Source: Bradyrhizobium sacchari
GTDB taxonomy: Bacteria; Pseudomonadota; Alphaproteobacteria; Rhizobiales; Xanthobacteraceae
NCBI RefSeq assembly: GCF_002068095.1
Contig: NZ_LWIG01000007.1
Location: forward strand, 314,820 to 378,819
Length of the DNA: 64,000 nucleotides
Reading direction: 5' to 3'
Shown here: positions 36,240 through 45,778 of the stretch, piece after piece
Numbering within the stretch: position 1 is the first letter of the stretch
Layout of the letters: every line of letters starts with the position of its first letter
Program-made: the position numbers and the translations under genes
Notes under the pieces: generated by a model
The model's database searches: none
What the model saw: the letters and a program-made list of their open reading frames with translations, nothing else
What the model was told of the DNA's origin: nothing

Positions 36240-36460
36240 GACGCCGCCCCCGCGTTCGCAGGGAAGTCCGGGCTAGGCATGGTGAGCGCGATAGGGAAGG
36301 TTTCGGACGTCAACGCCTCCAGCGCCGAGCTCTCTTCGGAGAGACGCCGTTCGATGAACTGGCGCTCGAGGTCGGAGAGCCGTGTCTTCAGAAGTCTCCG
36401 ATAGCGGTGGATGTTGTTGCGGTGCGCACGAAAGCGGGCAATATCTTCGTCGATCATCAT
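36236..36460 (-). CDS. 74-residue helical protein, first of a small operon
   Basis: Begins MMIDEDIARFRAHRNNIHRY, RRLLKTRLSDLERQFIERRL, then a Pro/Ala tail. A family resembling its 59-residue neighbour. The three genes read minus and overlap by ATGA each, opposite to the Hsp20 genes that start at 36794. Confidence 0.6.
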   Translation of the reverse strand: MMIDEDIARFRAHRNNIHRYRRLLKTRLSDLERQFIERRLSEESSALEALTSETFPIALTMPSPDFPANAGAAS

Positions 36461-36699
36461 CGCCACTCCTGACGGTCTTCCAAGCCCTTTTGCGGTTCGA
36501 GAAATGGGAAAGCGAATTCCCGGCGAAAAAATATTCGGCGCGAAAACCCTGTCAAGATTGTAGTGGTGCAGTGCGCCACACTTGAGCCGTGGCGTGTTAA
36601 CCAATCCGCGAGCTCAAAAAAAATTCGGCGGCCCCCTTGAATCGCCCTTGCGTTTTTCTAAGTCGTTTTTCGTCGCGAGAGCGGTGTGCCGGGCGCCTT

Positions 36700-36793
36700 T
36701 ATGGGTCCGGCGCGGGCGCCGGCCGGGTACCAGATCCGCTCTGACCCTGCCTGGCGCTCCTTGTATCCAGCTTGCTCTTTGGAGGACTTGGAC
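36700..36793 (+). promoter_or_regulatory. ROSE-like RNA thermometer in the hsp20 leader
   Basis: The leader ends in TTGCTCTTTGGAGGAC, in which the ribosome-binding GGAGGA faces an upstream TTGCT, the hallmark of the last hairpin of ROSE elements in rhizobial small heat-shock genes. GC-rich inverted stretches (GGCGCGGGCGCCGGCC) lie upstream. It would hide the ribosome-binding site at normal temperature and open on heat shock. Sequence pattern only; no folding was run. Confidence 0.65.
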
Positions 36794-37255
36794 ATGAGGA
36801 CCACCTTCGACTTCGCGCCCCTGTGGCGCTCCACCATCGGCTTCGACCACTTGGCCGACCTCGTCGACAGCACGCTGCGCCGCCCGAGCGAAGACCACTA
36901 TCCCCCGTACAACATCGAGCGCACCAGTGAGGACCACTACCGGCTCTCGCTCGCCGTCGCCGGGTTTGGTGCCGACGACATCGCCGTGACCGCCGAGCAG
37001 AACGCGCTGACCATCGAGGGCAGGAAGCCCGAGAAGGCAGCCGGCGAGTACCTGTACCAGGGCATCGCCGCGCTACCGTTCCGGCGCGTGTTCAACCTGG
37101 CCGACTACGTCCAGGTGAAGGATGCCTGCTTCCGCGACGGACTACTGATCATCGATCTGGTCCGCGAGGTACCGGAAGCCATGAAGCCACGGCGGATCCA
37201 GATCGGAAGCGGGGCCTCTGCCGTCTCGCAGATCGAACAGAAGAAGGCGGCCTGA
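36794..37255 (+). CDS. small heat-shock protein, Hsp20 family
   Basis: 153 residues. The alpha-crystallin domain covers about 38-125: YNIERTSEDHYRLSLAVAGF, DDIAVTAEQNALTIEGRKPE, YLYQGIAALPFRRVFNLADY, VKDACFRDGLLIIDLVREVP. It is of the class A rhizobial type (IbpA-like), a holdase chaperone for unfolding proteins. Regulation: ROSE-like leader just upstream. Start chosen for GGAGGA 8 bases before ATG. Confidence 0.92.
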   Translation: MRTTFDFAPLWRSTIGFDHLADLVDSTLRRPSEDHYPPYNIERTSEDHYRLSLAVAGFGADDIAVTAEQNALTIEGRKPEKAAGEYLYQGIAALPFRRVFNLADYVQVKDACFRDGLLIIDLVREVPEAMKPRRIQIGSGASAVSQIEQKKAA

Positions 37256-37338
37256 CGCCGGCCAAGGTTCGACGGCGGAGCGCGGCGCGCGCAAGCCCCG
37301 GCCGCGCTCCCTGGCTCATGCAACGAAGGAGAAAAACC

Positions 37339-37830
37339 ATGGCAGTTCGTGATCTCATTCCCTGGTCCAGAAACCAGGAGGTCGCGCCGCCGCGCGGCAC
37401 CCGCGATCCGTTCATGACGCTTCACCGCGAAATGAACCGGCTCTTCGACGACGTCTTCCGCGGCTTCGGGGGCGAAAGCCTCTCGCCGCTCATGGAGGGG
37501 CAATTCAGTTGGCCCAAGATCGAGCTCGGCGAGACCGACAAGGGGCTGACGATCTCGGCCGAGCTCCCGGGTATGACGGAGAAGGATGTTCAGATCGAAA
37601 TCGCAAACGGGATGCTGACCATCCGCGGCGAGAAAAAGAGCGAGCGCAAGGAGGAAGGCAGATACTTCACAGATCGTTACTACGGCTCCTTCCAGCGGCA
37701 GATAGCCCTCGAGGACGTCGAGGAGGACAAGGCCGAGGCCTCGTTTAAGGACGGGGTCCTGACGATCTCGATACCGAAGTCTGAGAATCCGCGCGCGGGC
37801 GTCAAGCGCATCGCGATCAAGTCGCAGTAA
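37339..37830 (+). CDS. small heat-shock protein, Hsp20 family (class C type)
   Basis: 163 residues. N-terminal RDLIPWSRNQEVAPPRG and PFMTLHREMNRLFDDVFRGF, then an alpha-crystallin domain (KIELGETDKGLTISAELPGM, VQIEIANGMLTIRGEKKSE, FQRQIALEDVEEDKAEASF, KDGVLTISIPKS). Different subgroup from the first Hsp20; AAGGAG 8 bases before the ATG but no ROSE element. Co-transcription from the upstream heat-shock promoter is likely. Confidence 0.93.
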   Translation: MAVRDLIPWSRNQEVAPPRGTRDPFMTLHREMNRLFDDVFRGFGGESLSPLMEGQFSWPKIELGETDKGLTISAELPGMTEKDVQIEIANGMLTIRGEKKSERKEEGRYFTDRYYGSFQRQIALEDVEEDKAEASFKDGVLTISIPKSENPRAGVKRIAIKSQ

Positions 37831-37907
37831 AGACCCGGGCGGCGGTCGACGCCGCCCGAACTCACCGACGCCCCTCCTCCGAGGAAGGAGCGTAAAGGGA
37901 GGCATCG

Positions 37908-38234
37908 ATGACCAAAGCTGGCACGAACGCCGGCAATCTCAATTCCGTCTTCCATCCGGCGGCGCACTATGCGTCTCCGGAAGATGTCCTGAACGATCCG
38001 GGGCTCGCCGCGCCGGAGAAGCGGATCATCCTATCGTCCTGGGCGTCCGATATGTTCGCAGTCGAGTCCTTTCCCGCCTTGCGCAAGGTACCTGGCATGA
38101 GCCACGCCATCCGGCTCGCCGACATCCTTGCCGCGCTGCGGCGGGTCGACGGCGAAGACGACAACCCGCCGCCTGGCGGGGTGCCGATGCGGCTACGGCG
38201 GCCTTGGGCCGCCGCGCTACGGAGGTCGGCATGA
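37908..38234 (+). CDS. conserved small protein of the Hsp20 cluster
   Basis: 108 residues. HPAAHYASPEDVLNDPGLAA, PEKRIILSSWASDMFAVESF and LADILAALRRVDGEDD: a family often found beside rhizobial Hsp20 genes. GGGAGG 6-11 bases before the ATG. Function unknown. Confidence 0.75.
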   Translation: MTKAGTNAGNLNSVFHPAAHYASPEDVLNDPGLAAPEKRIILSSWASDMFAVESFPALRKVPGMSHAIRLADILAALRRVDGEDDNPPPGGVPMRLRRPWAAALRRSA

Positions 38235-38695
38235 TATTCACGCAGGCCGTCATGACGATGGTTCTGATCGGACACGCTTCGGCGATATGGGCCGTTCCAT
38301 TCGTCGCAGTATGGGCAGGGGCTTGGGACCGATAGGCTCCGCATTTTCCTGAGCCCGACCGTTTTCCTGACAACCCTCAAGGTGGCGCGCTCCCAAACTG
38401 GCGGATTCCAGATCCATGAGCGGCGAGCTGATCTAAACTGCAGTAGCTTAGGCAATGATCGAGACGTCGACGGCCGCTCCCGCGCATTCGACAGACAAAT
38501 GGCTTTCTTCCGGTGCCCCTGAAGTTGCCGCTCAATGTCGATTGCTTGATCGGCATTACGTGCTCGCTTGAGCAAGGCGTTACGTTCGTCTCCTGGAGGC
38601 TTTCCGTCTGCGCGCTCACGCATATCCTGGGCAAATTGCTCAAGTCGCGTCTCGAGAGAATCTGTCTGCTTAAATCGCCTGCGCTTCAATCCCAT
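37967..38695 (-). CDS. conserved small protein, 3' end uncertain
   Basis: The first ~60 residues (MGLKRRRFKQTDSLETRLEQ, FAQDMRERADGKPPGDERNA, LLKRARNADQAIDI) match a small basic protein of about 65-70 residues common in Bradyrhizobium. Here the frame stays open to 37967 and runs antisense through the Hsp20-cluster genes, so the natural stop was probably lost by a frameshift around 38500. Only the first third should be trusted. Confidence 0.4.
   Translation of the reverse strand: MGLKRRRFKQTDSLETRLEQFAQDMRERADGKPPGDERNALLKRARNADQAIDIERQLQGHRKKAICLSNARERPSTSRSLPKLLQFRSARRSWIWNPPVWERATLRVVRKTVGLRKMRSLSVPSPCPYCDEWNGPYRRSVSDQNHRHDGLREYHADLRSAAAQGRRSRIGTPPGGGLSSSPSTRRSAARMSASRMAWLMPGTLRKAGKDSTANISDAQDDRMIRFSGAASPGSFRTSSGDA
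38231..38335 (+). CDS. 34-residue membrane peptide coupled to the Hsp20 cluster
   Basis: MIFTQAVMTMVLIGHASAIW then AVPFVAVWAGAWDR: one hydrophobic helix. Starts in the ATGA overlap with the preceding gene, which has GGAGG 5-9 bases earlier. Too short for most gene finders. Confidence 0.4.
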   Translation: MIFTQAVMTMVLIGHASAIWAVPFVAVWAGAWDR

Positions 38696-38948
38696 CGCAT
38701 GTTCCTTCTGCTGAAGAATTTATTGAGCGTCAGCGTGCAGACAGTCGCAGGAACATAAGTTTATTTTCGGCCCATGGGGGATTGCCATTCCACCCGGTTG
38801 GAGCAACGACGGCACCGGGCCGCCCCCGCACAGATGTTTGAACCTGAAGGATTCTCTGTGGGTATGCAACAGCGGCCTGCCCGCATTAATTGACACCCCT
38901 CAGAGGCTCGCGTTTTAGTAAGGAGTTTTTTGGGGGGGGCTGGGGGCC

Positions 38949-39165
38949 ATGCAACTTAAGTGGTTTCATGTTCGGGATTTTCAAAGCGTTCGCAATTCAG
39001 GCCGCGTTACCGTCTCTGAGATCACTACCTTGGTCGGCAAGAACGAAGCCGGCAAGAGCTCGCTGCTGAAGGCGCTCTATAAGCTAAATCCCGTAGTTCC
39101 TGCTGATGGAAACTTCGACGTCACAACCGACTACCCTCGAATGGATGTCGAGGATTTCGACCGTG
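38949..39165 (+). pseudogene. N-terminal fragment of an OLD-family AAA ATPase
   Basis: WFHVRDFQSVRNSGRVTVSE, Walker A GKNEAGKSS at about residues 30-38, then NPVVPADGNFDVTTDYPRMD. That is the first ~70 residues of an OLD-type/RecF-like endonuclease ATPase; nothing of the remaining ~500 residues exists. It is fused by deletion to the HEAT-repeat piece. Such ATPases occur in Gabija-like and other defence loci. Confidence 0.65.
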
Positions 39166-40166
39166 CTCGGTGTCATCGTGCCAGTGATGATCGCAAGTGG
39201 ATCAAAGCCCGCCCGCGTTGTCCGGAGGTGGCTTGCTGAAGCGACGGACGGCGCCAACGCAGCTGCCGCAACTCAGGCTGCGATCACGATTGGCGAGGAA
39301 TCTCTAGTCTGGCTGGCCCTGCACCATGATCGCGCCGACGCTCGTCAAAGGGCCCTTGAATATCTGGCGTCAAGACTGCCAGATCCACTACCCGCCGAGC
39401 TCCTTGCTCTTGCGAATGATAAGGGCAGCTGCGTCCGGCGCAGTTTGGCGGCTATCCTCGGCAGCCGACCGCACCCGGAGTATTTTCCGGTACTCATGCA
39501 ACTGACTCTGGACCGTTGGTCCGATGCCGAGCCGCACTATCAGGAGCCGGACTCCTATCCGGTCCCGCGCGAAGCTGTGGCCGCGCTAGAGACCTACGCA
39601 TCGCTTGGTGATGAAACCGGGACCAAGCTGATCGCGTTGGCCAGGGCGACCTCCGACCGGCAGTTACGACGGGATTCACTGAGCGCCGCGGCCCGACTTT
39701 GCGGGCCGGCCATTCGACGCCAGATCTGGTCGCTCTTTGCTGACAAGGCGCTTGGTTGGCTGCGCGTCGATGCCACCGACGCATTGAGCGCCGCCAGCGA
39801 AGTGGAACTCGAAATCGTCGGGAAGATCACCGCAGAGCGCTTAATGAAATTGCCGGCGCCGCTGGCGGCCTCTGCCACGATTCTGGTGGGAGCGCATCTT
39901 CCAGTCGCCGATCCGTCCAGATATTTGAGCGGGTCGGACATTCCCAACCGCACAGAGCATTGTTGCTGCTCGGGGTCATAGCGTTAGAGAGCCGAGACCG
40001 TGCGGCCGCGCTTGGCCTCCTCGAATTGCTCGACGCGGGCCACCCAGCACGCAGACTGCTCGCAACTGAGGAGCTTTTGCCGCTGACCGTTCTCGACGAT
40101 CTCGGTGACGTCCGGATCCGACGATATGTTGGTCAGTGGCTGAATGACCGTATTGCGAAGAAATAA
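39140..40166 (+). pseudogene. HEAT-repeat C-terminal fragment, frameshifted
   Basis: About 320 codons of alpha-solenoid (ALHHDRADARQRALEYLASR, CVRRSLAAILGSRPHPEYFP, VPREAVAALETYASLGDETG, LIALARATSDRQLRRDSLSA); a shift near 39940 leads into HRALLLLGVIALESRDRAAA and YVGQWLNDRIAKK. The N-terminal effector part is missing. It looks like the sensor end of a larger protein. Confidence 0.5.
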
Positions 40167-40688
40167 TTGGCGGACTCGGGCGCACCAGCGCGCCGCGGCA
40201 AATGGCCGATAGGCGTCCAAGCATCGCATGGGAAACCCAGATTCATCAGGTGAGGATAAGATCAGGGCGATAGGTTCTCGTCCGATAAGGCTTCGACGCG
40301 GATCGGTCGACTTCATCAGTCGGTCGTAAGGGGCGTACGGTTCAATTTCGTCGCCGGCGGCGGCCCGGACATGGACGGATACGCAACATCGCATGGCGCA
40401 TTGCCGATCGAAAATGGCACATCGCGCTTCGTTGCAGCGTCTCGGCGATCGTCGCCGACGTTCTGATCGCAGTCGCGCGTGCAGCGGGCTCCTTCAGCGG
40501 GATGAGCCCTTGTGGGTCGCGCCGTGACGGGCCCCACCTTGAACAGCCGCTGAATCGCCTTGGCATGGAGGTTCCCCCGATAGAAAACCGGGTAAAGGTA
40601 TACTGCTCGTCCCGCTACCTACGAATGTGCAGTAGGAATCCATAAAGATCCGGACTATGTGTATTGGCTTTCGGAGACAATTATAACA
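40167..40688. other. gap upstream of the Hachiman genes
   Basis: Only overlapping frames of low quality on both strands. The hamA promoter should lie in its last part, which is AT-richer (40655-40690). Confidence 0.4.
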
Positions 40689-41612
40689 ATGACTGGCCTG
40701 TCATTTGAAATGCTTATTGATGATGCTCTCGCCGAAATCACTTCCGTCTCTCAGCTCACCACTTTGCTCAACAAGCGGGTTCTCAGCCTCATCAACGACT
40801 TCGAGGACGCCAAGTGGCGCTATCTCAAATTCCAAAGCTACCTCTGGGACAACATAGCTCAAACCGCTCTGTCGGAAAGAGAGCGATCCGCGCTTGTGGA
40901 CCAGAGTTACAGCAGTCTGATAGCCGCCGCTCAGAACCTCAGATTGACCGACAAGGATGAACTAGGCCAAGGCAGCGAAATAGCGGAAGTGTTTTTGTAT
41001 GGATTGATGCGCCATCGCTTTGGCGCACTGCCTGTCGTTCCAAAGATATTTTACAAGCAGAATGTTCAGGACAATGCAAAAGGGGCAGACAGCGTACACA
41101 TCGTGGTGAAGGACGACGACTTCACACTCTGGTTTGGCGAAGCAAAATTCTATAATTCCATCGCTGACGCCCGGCTCGATGTTATCGTCACTTCGGTCTT
41201 GAACTCGCTATCGACCGACAAGTTGAAGAAGGAAAATGCGATCATCACTAGCGTCTCAGACCTTGATGGGCTGCCGATCGCCGCCGGCATCCGGGAGAAG
41301 ATCAAGTCTGCCCTAAGCAATCGCGAATCGATCGACAATCTCAAGCCGAAAATTCACATACCGATCCTTTTGCTGCACGAATGCGCCACGACCGCGGCGG
41401 CCAGCGAACTGTCGGAGGCGTACAAGGTGGAGTTGACCACCTTTCATACGGAAAGGGCGGAGTCATATTTTTTGAAACAGCTCGCAAAATCCGGCTCAGT
41501 CCACAAATACAATGACCTCAATTTCCACATCATCCTCTTTCCGGTCCCAAGCAAGCAAAAAATCGTTGATGCGTTTGTCCAGACCGTGGCGTTCTACAAA
41601 GGACAGAAGTGA
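40689..41612 (+). CDS. hamA: Hachiman effector HamA (DUF1837 nuclease)
   Basis: 307 residues from ATG 40689 (GGAGA 12 bases upstream; ATG 40659 lacks one). The DUF1837 domain fills the protein. The PD-(D/E)XK core reads Asp 134 in KGADSVHI and E151-A-K153 in LWFGEAKFYN. The C-terminus HIPILLLHECATT ... FHIILFPVPSKQKIVDAF is typical of the family. HamA is the DNase released when HamB detects damaged or invading DNA. It overlaps hamB by one base (TGATG). Base composition is lower in GC than its neighbours, which suggests transfer. Confidence 0.88.
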   Translation: MTGLSFEMLIDDALAEITSVSQLTTLLNKRVLSLINDFEDAKWRYLKFQSYLWDNIAQTALSERERSALVDQSYSSLIAAAQNLRLTDKDELGQGSEIAEVFLYGLMRHRFGALPVVPKIFYKQNVQDNAKGADSVHIVVKDDDFTLWFGEAKFYNSIADARLDVIVTSVLNSLSTDKLKKENAIITSVSDLDGLPIAAGIREKIKSALSNRESIDNLKPKIHIPILLLHECATTAAASELSEAYKVELTTFHTERAESYFLKQLAKSGSVHKYNDLNFHIILFPVPSKQKIVDAFVQTVAFYKGQK

Positions 41613-43723
41613 TGGAAGTTTTTGAGACCTGTCAGGAGATTAATGGGTTGCTATCCGCCCGGAATGAATTGGCTGCCAGAAATCTACTGATACAGCTGCT
41701 AGCAGACTTAGATCGGGCGAAAACGCCCTACCCGCAGTTGGTAAATCATATGATCCGGGCCACCGGCCTGTTTCCCTATCTGCAACTTGAGAGCGCATCG
41801 TGGGATCAGAAATACGTGCATCGCGCGTTCGAGGTCGACGTCGGCCGCCGGTTAGCAACGCTGCACCGAGAGCAATCCTCTGTCCTTGCGAGGCTTCTCA
41901 ACGGGAAGAGCATCGCGGTAAGTGCCCCAACAAGTTTCGGGAAAAGCTTTATCATTGACGCGTTCGTCGCCGCGAAGCACCCCGACACGGTTGTGATCAT
42001 CGTTCCAACAATCGCCCTGATGGACGAAACACGAAAGCGGCTATTCAAGAAGTTCTCTGAACACTACACGATTATAACCGCTCCAGACACGCGGCTCGGC
42101 CCCAAGAACATATTCATCTTTCCGCAGGAGCGCGCCTTCGGATACCTCGCATCCCTACAGACGATCGACCTTCTCGTCGTAGATGAGTTCTACAAGGCGA
42201 GCCAAGAGCACGATCCCGAACGGGCCTCCACTCTCATAAAGGCTATTGTAAAGCTTTCGAAGAAGGCGAGCCAGCGGTACTACCTTGCGCCAAACATCAA
42301 GAAGCTTAACGACAATGCGTTCACGCGCGACATGGAGTTTGTTGAACTCCTCGATTTCAATACGGTGTATTTGAACATCCAAGAACCTTACAAAGAATTT
42401 GGTAGAGACGCCGTCAAGAAGGGCGCGAAGCTAATCGAGCTGATTTCGCCGGGCGATCAAAAGACGCTCGTCTATGCTGGCACTTACTCTGAAATTCGAA
42501 AAATTGCAGACCTTGTAATCGAGAATCTCCCGCGCGTAGATCGGATATATACCACTGCGTTTGCTAAGTGGCTGAGGGACAACTACCAAAACGACTGGCT
42601 CCTGGCCGATCTGGTTGAGCGCGCCGTCGGGGTGCACAATGGCAGCATGCACAGATGCCTCAGTCAGCTGCAGATCAAGCTTTTCGAATATGAGGACGGA
42701 TTTGACAGCATTGTTTCCACGTCCTCGATCATCGAGGGGGTCAACACTTCCGCTCAGAACGTCATCGTATGGCGCAGCAAGGTGGGCAGCACTAACCTCA
42801 AGGATTTTACATACAAGAATATCATCGGCCGTGGTGGTCGCATGTTCAAGTACTTCGTAGGCAATATCTTCCTGTTGGATGCACCTCCAAAATCCGAAGA
42901 TGCCCAGCTCGAGATCTCGTTTCCAGATAAGATGCTCGGGACTCTCGATGAAGACGGCGATGCGGACCAGCTGACAGACGCCCAGATTGAGCGAATCGTC
43001 GCATACAAGACTCAGATGTCCGACATCATTGGCGAGGAACACTTTGCGCGCCTGAAGAGGGAAAATGTTCTGCAGGACAGCGACGCAGATTTTCTGCTGA
43101 GTTTGGCCAAAGATATGAAGGACGCCCCTAATGAGTGGAAGGGCTTCGGCTACCTCAACTCGTCAAATCCTACCCAATGGGAAACTATGTTGTACAAAAT
43201 CCTGAAACTTAAGCCGAGTGGTTGGGATACTCCGTGGACGAATGTGGTGAACGTCACCAAGGCGATCGCGTACAATTGGCGTGATGACTTGTCCCAGATT
43301 ATCTCGTCACTGAGACAGAGCGGGATAAGCATCGAAGACTTCTTCAAACTGGAGCGAACCGTTACCTTCAAATTGTCTGCCCTCCTCGGAGATGCCAATG
43401 AACTTCATAAGATCATTTTGAACCCATCTGTCGACATCTCAGGGTTCGTAGGCAGGATGAGTCGCGCGTTCCTCCCCAGTGCAGTCTATCATCTGGAAGA
43501 ATATGGCCTGCCGCGCATGATATCGAAGAAGGTCCATGCGGCGGGCCTCATTGATTTTGAAGACCCTGAGATGGATCTCATAAGAACACTTGAACGATTC
43601 AAGTCTTTAGGGACTAACGCTGTGCTGGGGATCAAATCTCTGGGACCTTTTGATCGATACGTAGTGCGTTTCTTCTTCGATGGCATCACCCCTGATGGGC
43701 CCCAGATGGTGGAAGACGCTTGA
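41612..43723 (+). CDS. hamB: Hachiman helicase HamB
   Basis: 703 residues. Superfamily 2 helicase: motif I SAPTSFGKS (about 104-112), motif Ia VPTIALMDETR, motif II VVDEFYK (about 189-195), SIVSTSSIIEGVNTSAQNVIV (motifs IV/V) and motif VI IGRGGRMFK. The C-terminal ~270 residues are a helical domain (IIGEEHFARLKRENVLQD ... LRQSGISIEDFFKLERTVTF). HamB scans DNA and holds HamA until activated. Both genes are complete, so the system is likely functional. The stop lies inside the remnant of a MazG-like gene on the opposite strand. Confidence 0.9.
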   Translation: MEVFETCQEINGLLSARNELAARNLLIQLLADLDRAKTPYPQLVNHMIRATGLFPYLQLESASWDQKYVHRAFEVDVGRRLATLHREQSSVLARLLNGKSIAVSAPTSFGKSFIIDAFVAAKHPDTVVIIVPTIALMDETRKRLFKKFSEHYTIITAPDTRLGPKNIFIFPQERAFGYLASLQTIDLLVVDEFYKASQEHDPERASTLIKAIVKLSKKASQRYYLAPNIKKLNDNAFTRDMEFVELLDFNTVYLNIQEPYKEFGRDAVKKGAKLIELISPGDQKTLVYAGTYSEIRKIADLVIENLPRVDRIYTTAFAKWLRDNYQNDWLLADLVERAVGVHNGSMHRCLSQLQIKLFEYEDGFDSIVSTSSIIEGVNTSAQNVIVWRSKVGSTNLKDFTYKNIIGRGGRMFKYFVGNIFLLDAPPKSEDAQLEISFPDKMLGTLDEDGDADQLTDAQIERIVAYKTQMSDIIGEEHFARLKRENVLQDSDADFLLSLAKDMKDAPNEWKGFGYLNSSNPTQWETMLYKILKLKPSGWDTPWTNVVNVTKAIAYNWRDDLSQIISSLRQSGISIEDFFKLERTVTFKLSALLGDANELHKIILNPSVDISGFVGRMSRAFLPSAVYHLEEYGLPRMISKKVHAAGLIDFEDPEMDLIRTLERFKSLGTNAVLGIKSLGPFDRYVVRFFFDGITPDGPQMVEDA

Positions 43724-44051
43724 TGCGAAGTTGCGCGAAAGGGAAGGCGATGCAGCGGGCGCAGTCGCGTGGTCTCGTACGCTGCCGATCTCGGCTCGTA
43801 ACGCTGCTGGATTGAGAGATCGAGTAGCAATACCACAGGGAATCTCCGAGCTCCTCTTTGATTTCGTCATTCGGCTGGTCCCAGCGCGCCTCCTCGCCTC
43901 CTTCGGCAAGGATCTTCTTCTTTATTGCCGCGACGACTGAGCCAATTTCGCCGACTAGGCCGTACAATGCGATCGAGCGCATCTCCTCTCTAGGCTTGCG
44001 AGCGAACTGGGTTGTTGTGCGAACAAAATGGTCATAGTTCTCAATGTTCAT
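43686..44051 (-). pseudogene. MazG-like NTP pyrophosphohydrolase, C-terminus lost
   Basis: From ATG 44051: IENYDHFVRTTTQFARKP, MRSIALYGLVGEIGSVVAAI, KKKILAEGGEEARWDQP, NDEIKEELGDSLWYCYSI: the EExxE-type MazG core with the helix ending ELGDSLW. After about residue 78 the frame becomes the antisense of hamB's 3' end, so the C-terminus was cut off where the Hachiman module joined. A MazG domain alone can be active, but the length is short of the family. Confidence 0.65.
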
Positions 44052-44148
44052 TTCCGCTCCGTAACGAATGGCTCTTTGCTGTGCCGACTGGAGGCTCTTA
44101 GTCAGCGACTCATTATGTAAGTGCGTCTTGGTAGCCTCTGCTTGATTG

Positions 44149-45513
44149 GGCGGATTCAACCGTTCGTCGCAACACCCTGTCAAAGGAGGTTGCGATGAAG
44201 GGTAGTGGTCAGCGTTCGGGTCGGCATGTGCAAGCAGTCCAGCGATCGCCAGGTCGGCCTCGAGAGGCCTTGCGAGAGAGTGGTAGACCATTCTGGGTCG
44301 CGATTGCCTCGGGGCGATCAAGCGAGGGTGCTGCGGTTGACGCCGGGGTATCACCGGCCGTCGGAGTGCGGTGGTTCCGGAGGGCGGGCGGTATGCCGCC
44401 AACACCTTTGTCGCAGTCGTCAAAGCCTCCATCAGGGCGCTATCTTTCGTTCGCCGAGCGTGAGGAGATCGCCATCTTGCGCGCGCAGGGTCATGGGGTG
44501 CGAGCCATCGCTCGTCAGCTCGATCGGCCTCCATGCACGATCTCTCGTGAACTCCGGCGTAATGTGGCGCGCCGCCACGGCGCTCCAGAGTATCGAGCAA
44601 CCATGGCACAATGGCACGCTGATCGGTCCGCCCGACGGCCTAAGCCGGCGAAGTTGGCAATCAATCCGACCCTGCGGGATTATGTGCAGGACAGGCTTGC
44701 CGGTATGATCGCCAGGCCGGACGGGGTATCCCTCGTTGGCTCAAAGGTCGTTTGGAAGGGACGCCGGGCTGTGCATCGGCAAAACCGGCGCTGGGCGACG
44801 GCGTGGAGCCCGGAACAGATTTCTCGTCGCCTTCGGCTCGACTTTCCCGAGGATGAGACGATGCGCATCAGTCACGAGGCGATCTATCAGGCACTTTACG
44901 TGCAGGGTCGAGGAGCTTTGCGCCGCGAACTAACAGCGTGCTTGCGCACCGGGCGGGCGTTGCGCATGCCGAGGGCCCGCGCCCGTAAAGGCAGAAGCTT
45001 CATTCCTTCCGAGATCATGATCAGCCAACGTCCGGCCGAGGCCGCCGATCGAGCTGTGCCGGGCCACTGGGAAGGGAACCTCATTTTGGGTCTCGGAAGT
45101 TCCGCGATCGGCACCTTGGTGGAGCGCACAACCCGTTTTACGATTCTGCTGCATCACCCGCGCAATCTTCACCATGCCCGAGCAACTGCGTCGGTCGCTC
45201 ACTTGGGATCAAGGAGCCGAGTTGGCTCAACATGCCCGTCTGAGGATCGACGCGGGCGTGCAGGTCTACTTCTGTGATCCTCACAGCCCATGGCAGCGCG
45301 GCACCAATGAGAACACCAATGGGTCGCTACGCCAGTACTTTCCAAAAGGCACAGATCTCAGCATGCACAATGCCGCCGACCTTGAGGCCGTGGCTCTTGC
45401 ACTCAACACCAGGCCCAGGAAAACCCTGGGCTAGAAAACACCGGCGGAAACTCTCGATCAATTGTTACGGGTGAGCGATACACAGGGTGTTGCGACGAAC
45501 GGTTGAATCCGCC
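44149..45513 (+). mobile_element. IS30-family insertion sequence with defective transposase
   Basis: 1365 bp with perfect 32-bp inverted repeats at 44149-44180 and 45482-45513, flanked by TTG on both sides (44146-44148, 45514-45516), a 3-bp target duplication. The transposase gene inside is broken, so the copy may be moved only by a sister element. Confidence 0.88.
44195..45506 (+). pseudogene. IS30 transposase, internal deletion and stop codon
   Basis: N-terminal helix-turn-helix (YLSFAEREEIAILRAQGHGV, RAIARQLDRPPCTISRELR), then ISHEAIYQALYVQGRG and the first catalytic Asp region [13 protein letters not shown] (Glu where Asp is usual). About 35 residues are missing after [14 protein letters not shown] and the frame shifts near 45170 into [43 protein letters not shown] at 45432-45434 replaces a Trp codon. 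The enzyme is inactive. Confidence 0.85.
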
Positions 45514-45778
45514 TTGTAATGCCCAATCGTTACCACCGCTTGCATCAATAAGTGTTTAACGCGCTCATTTGCCGGTCCAATCTTGCACAGCAATTCACTA
45601 AATGATGTGGACTGCAGACTCTCGGCGTAAGTCGACTATTTTCGGCAGGTTTTCTGCGTCGCATTCCCCGATTTTATCTCTCCAGATTCCAAGCTCATTT
45701 AGCAAAAAGGGCCTTTCGCAAACCGCAAGAGCTCACTACCATAGCCTGTCTCGTCTCCTTACCCATTTGGAGGTTGCG

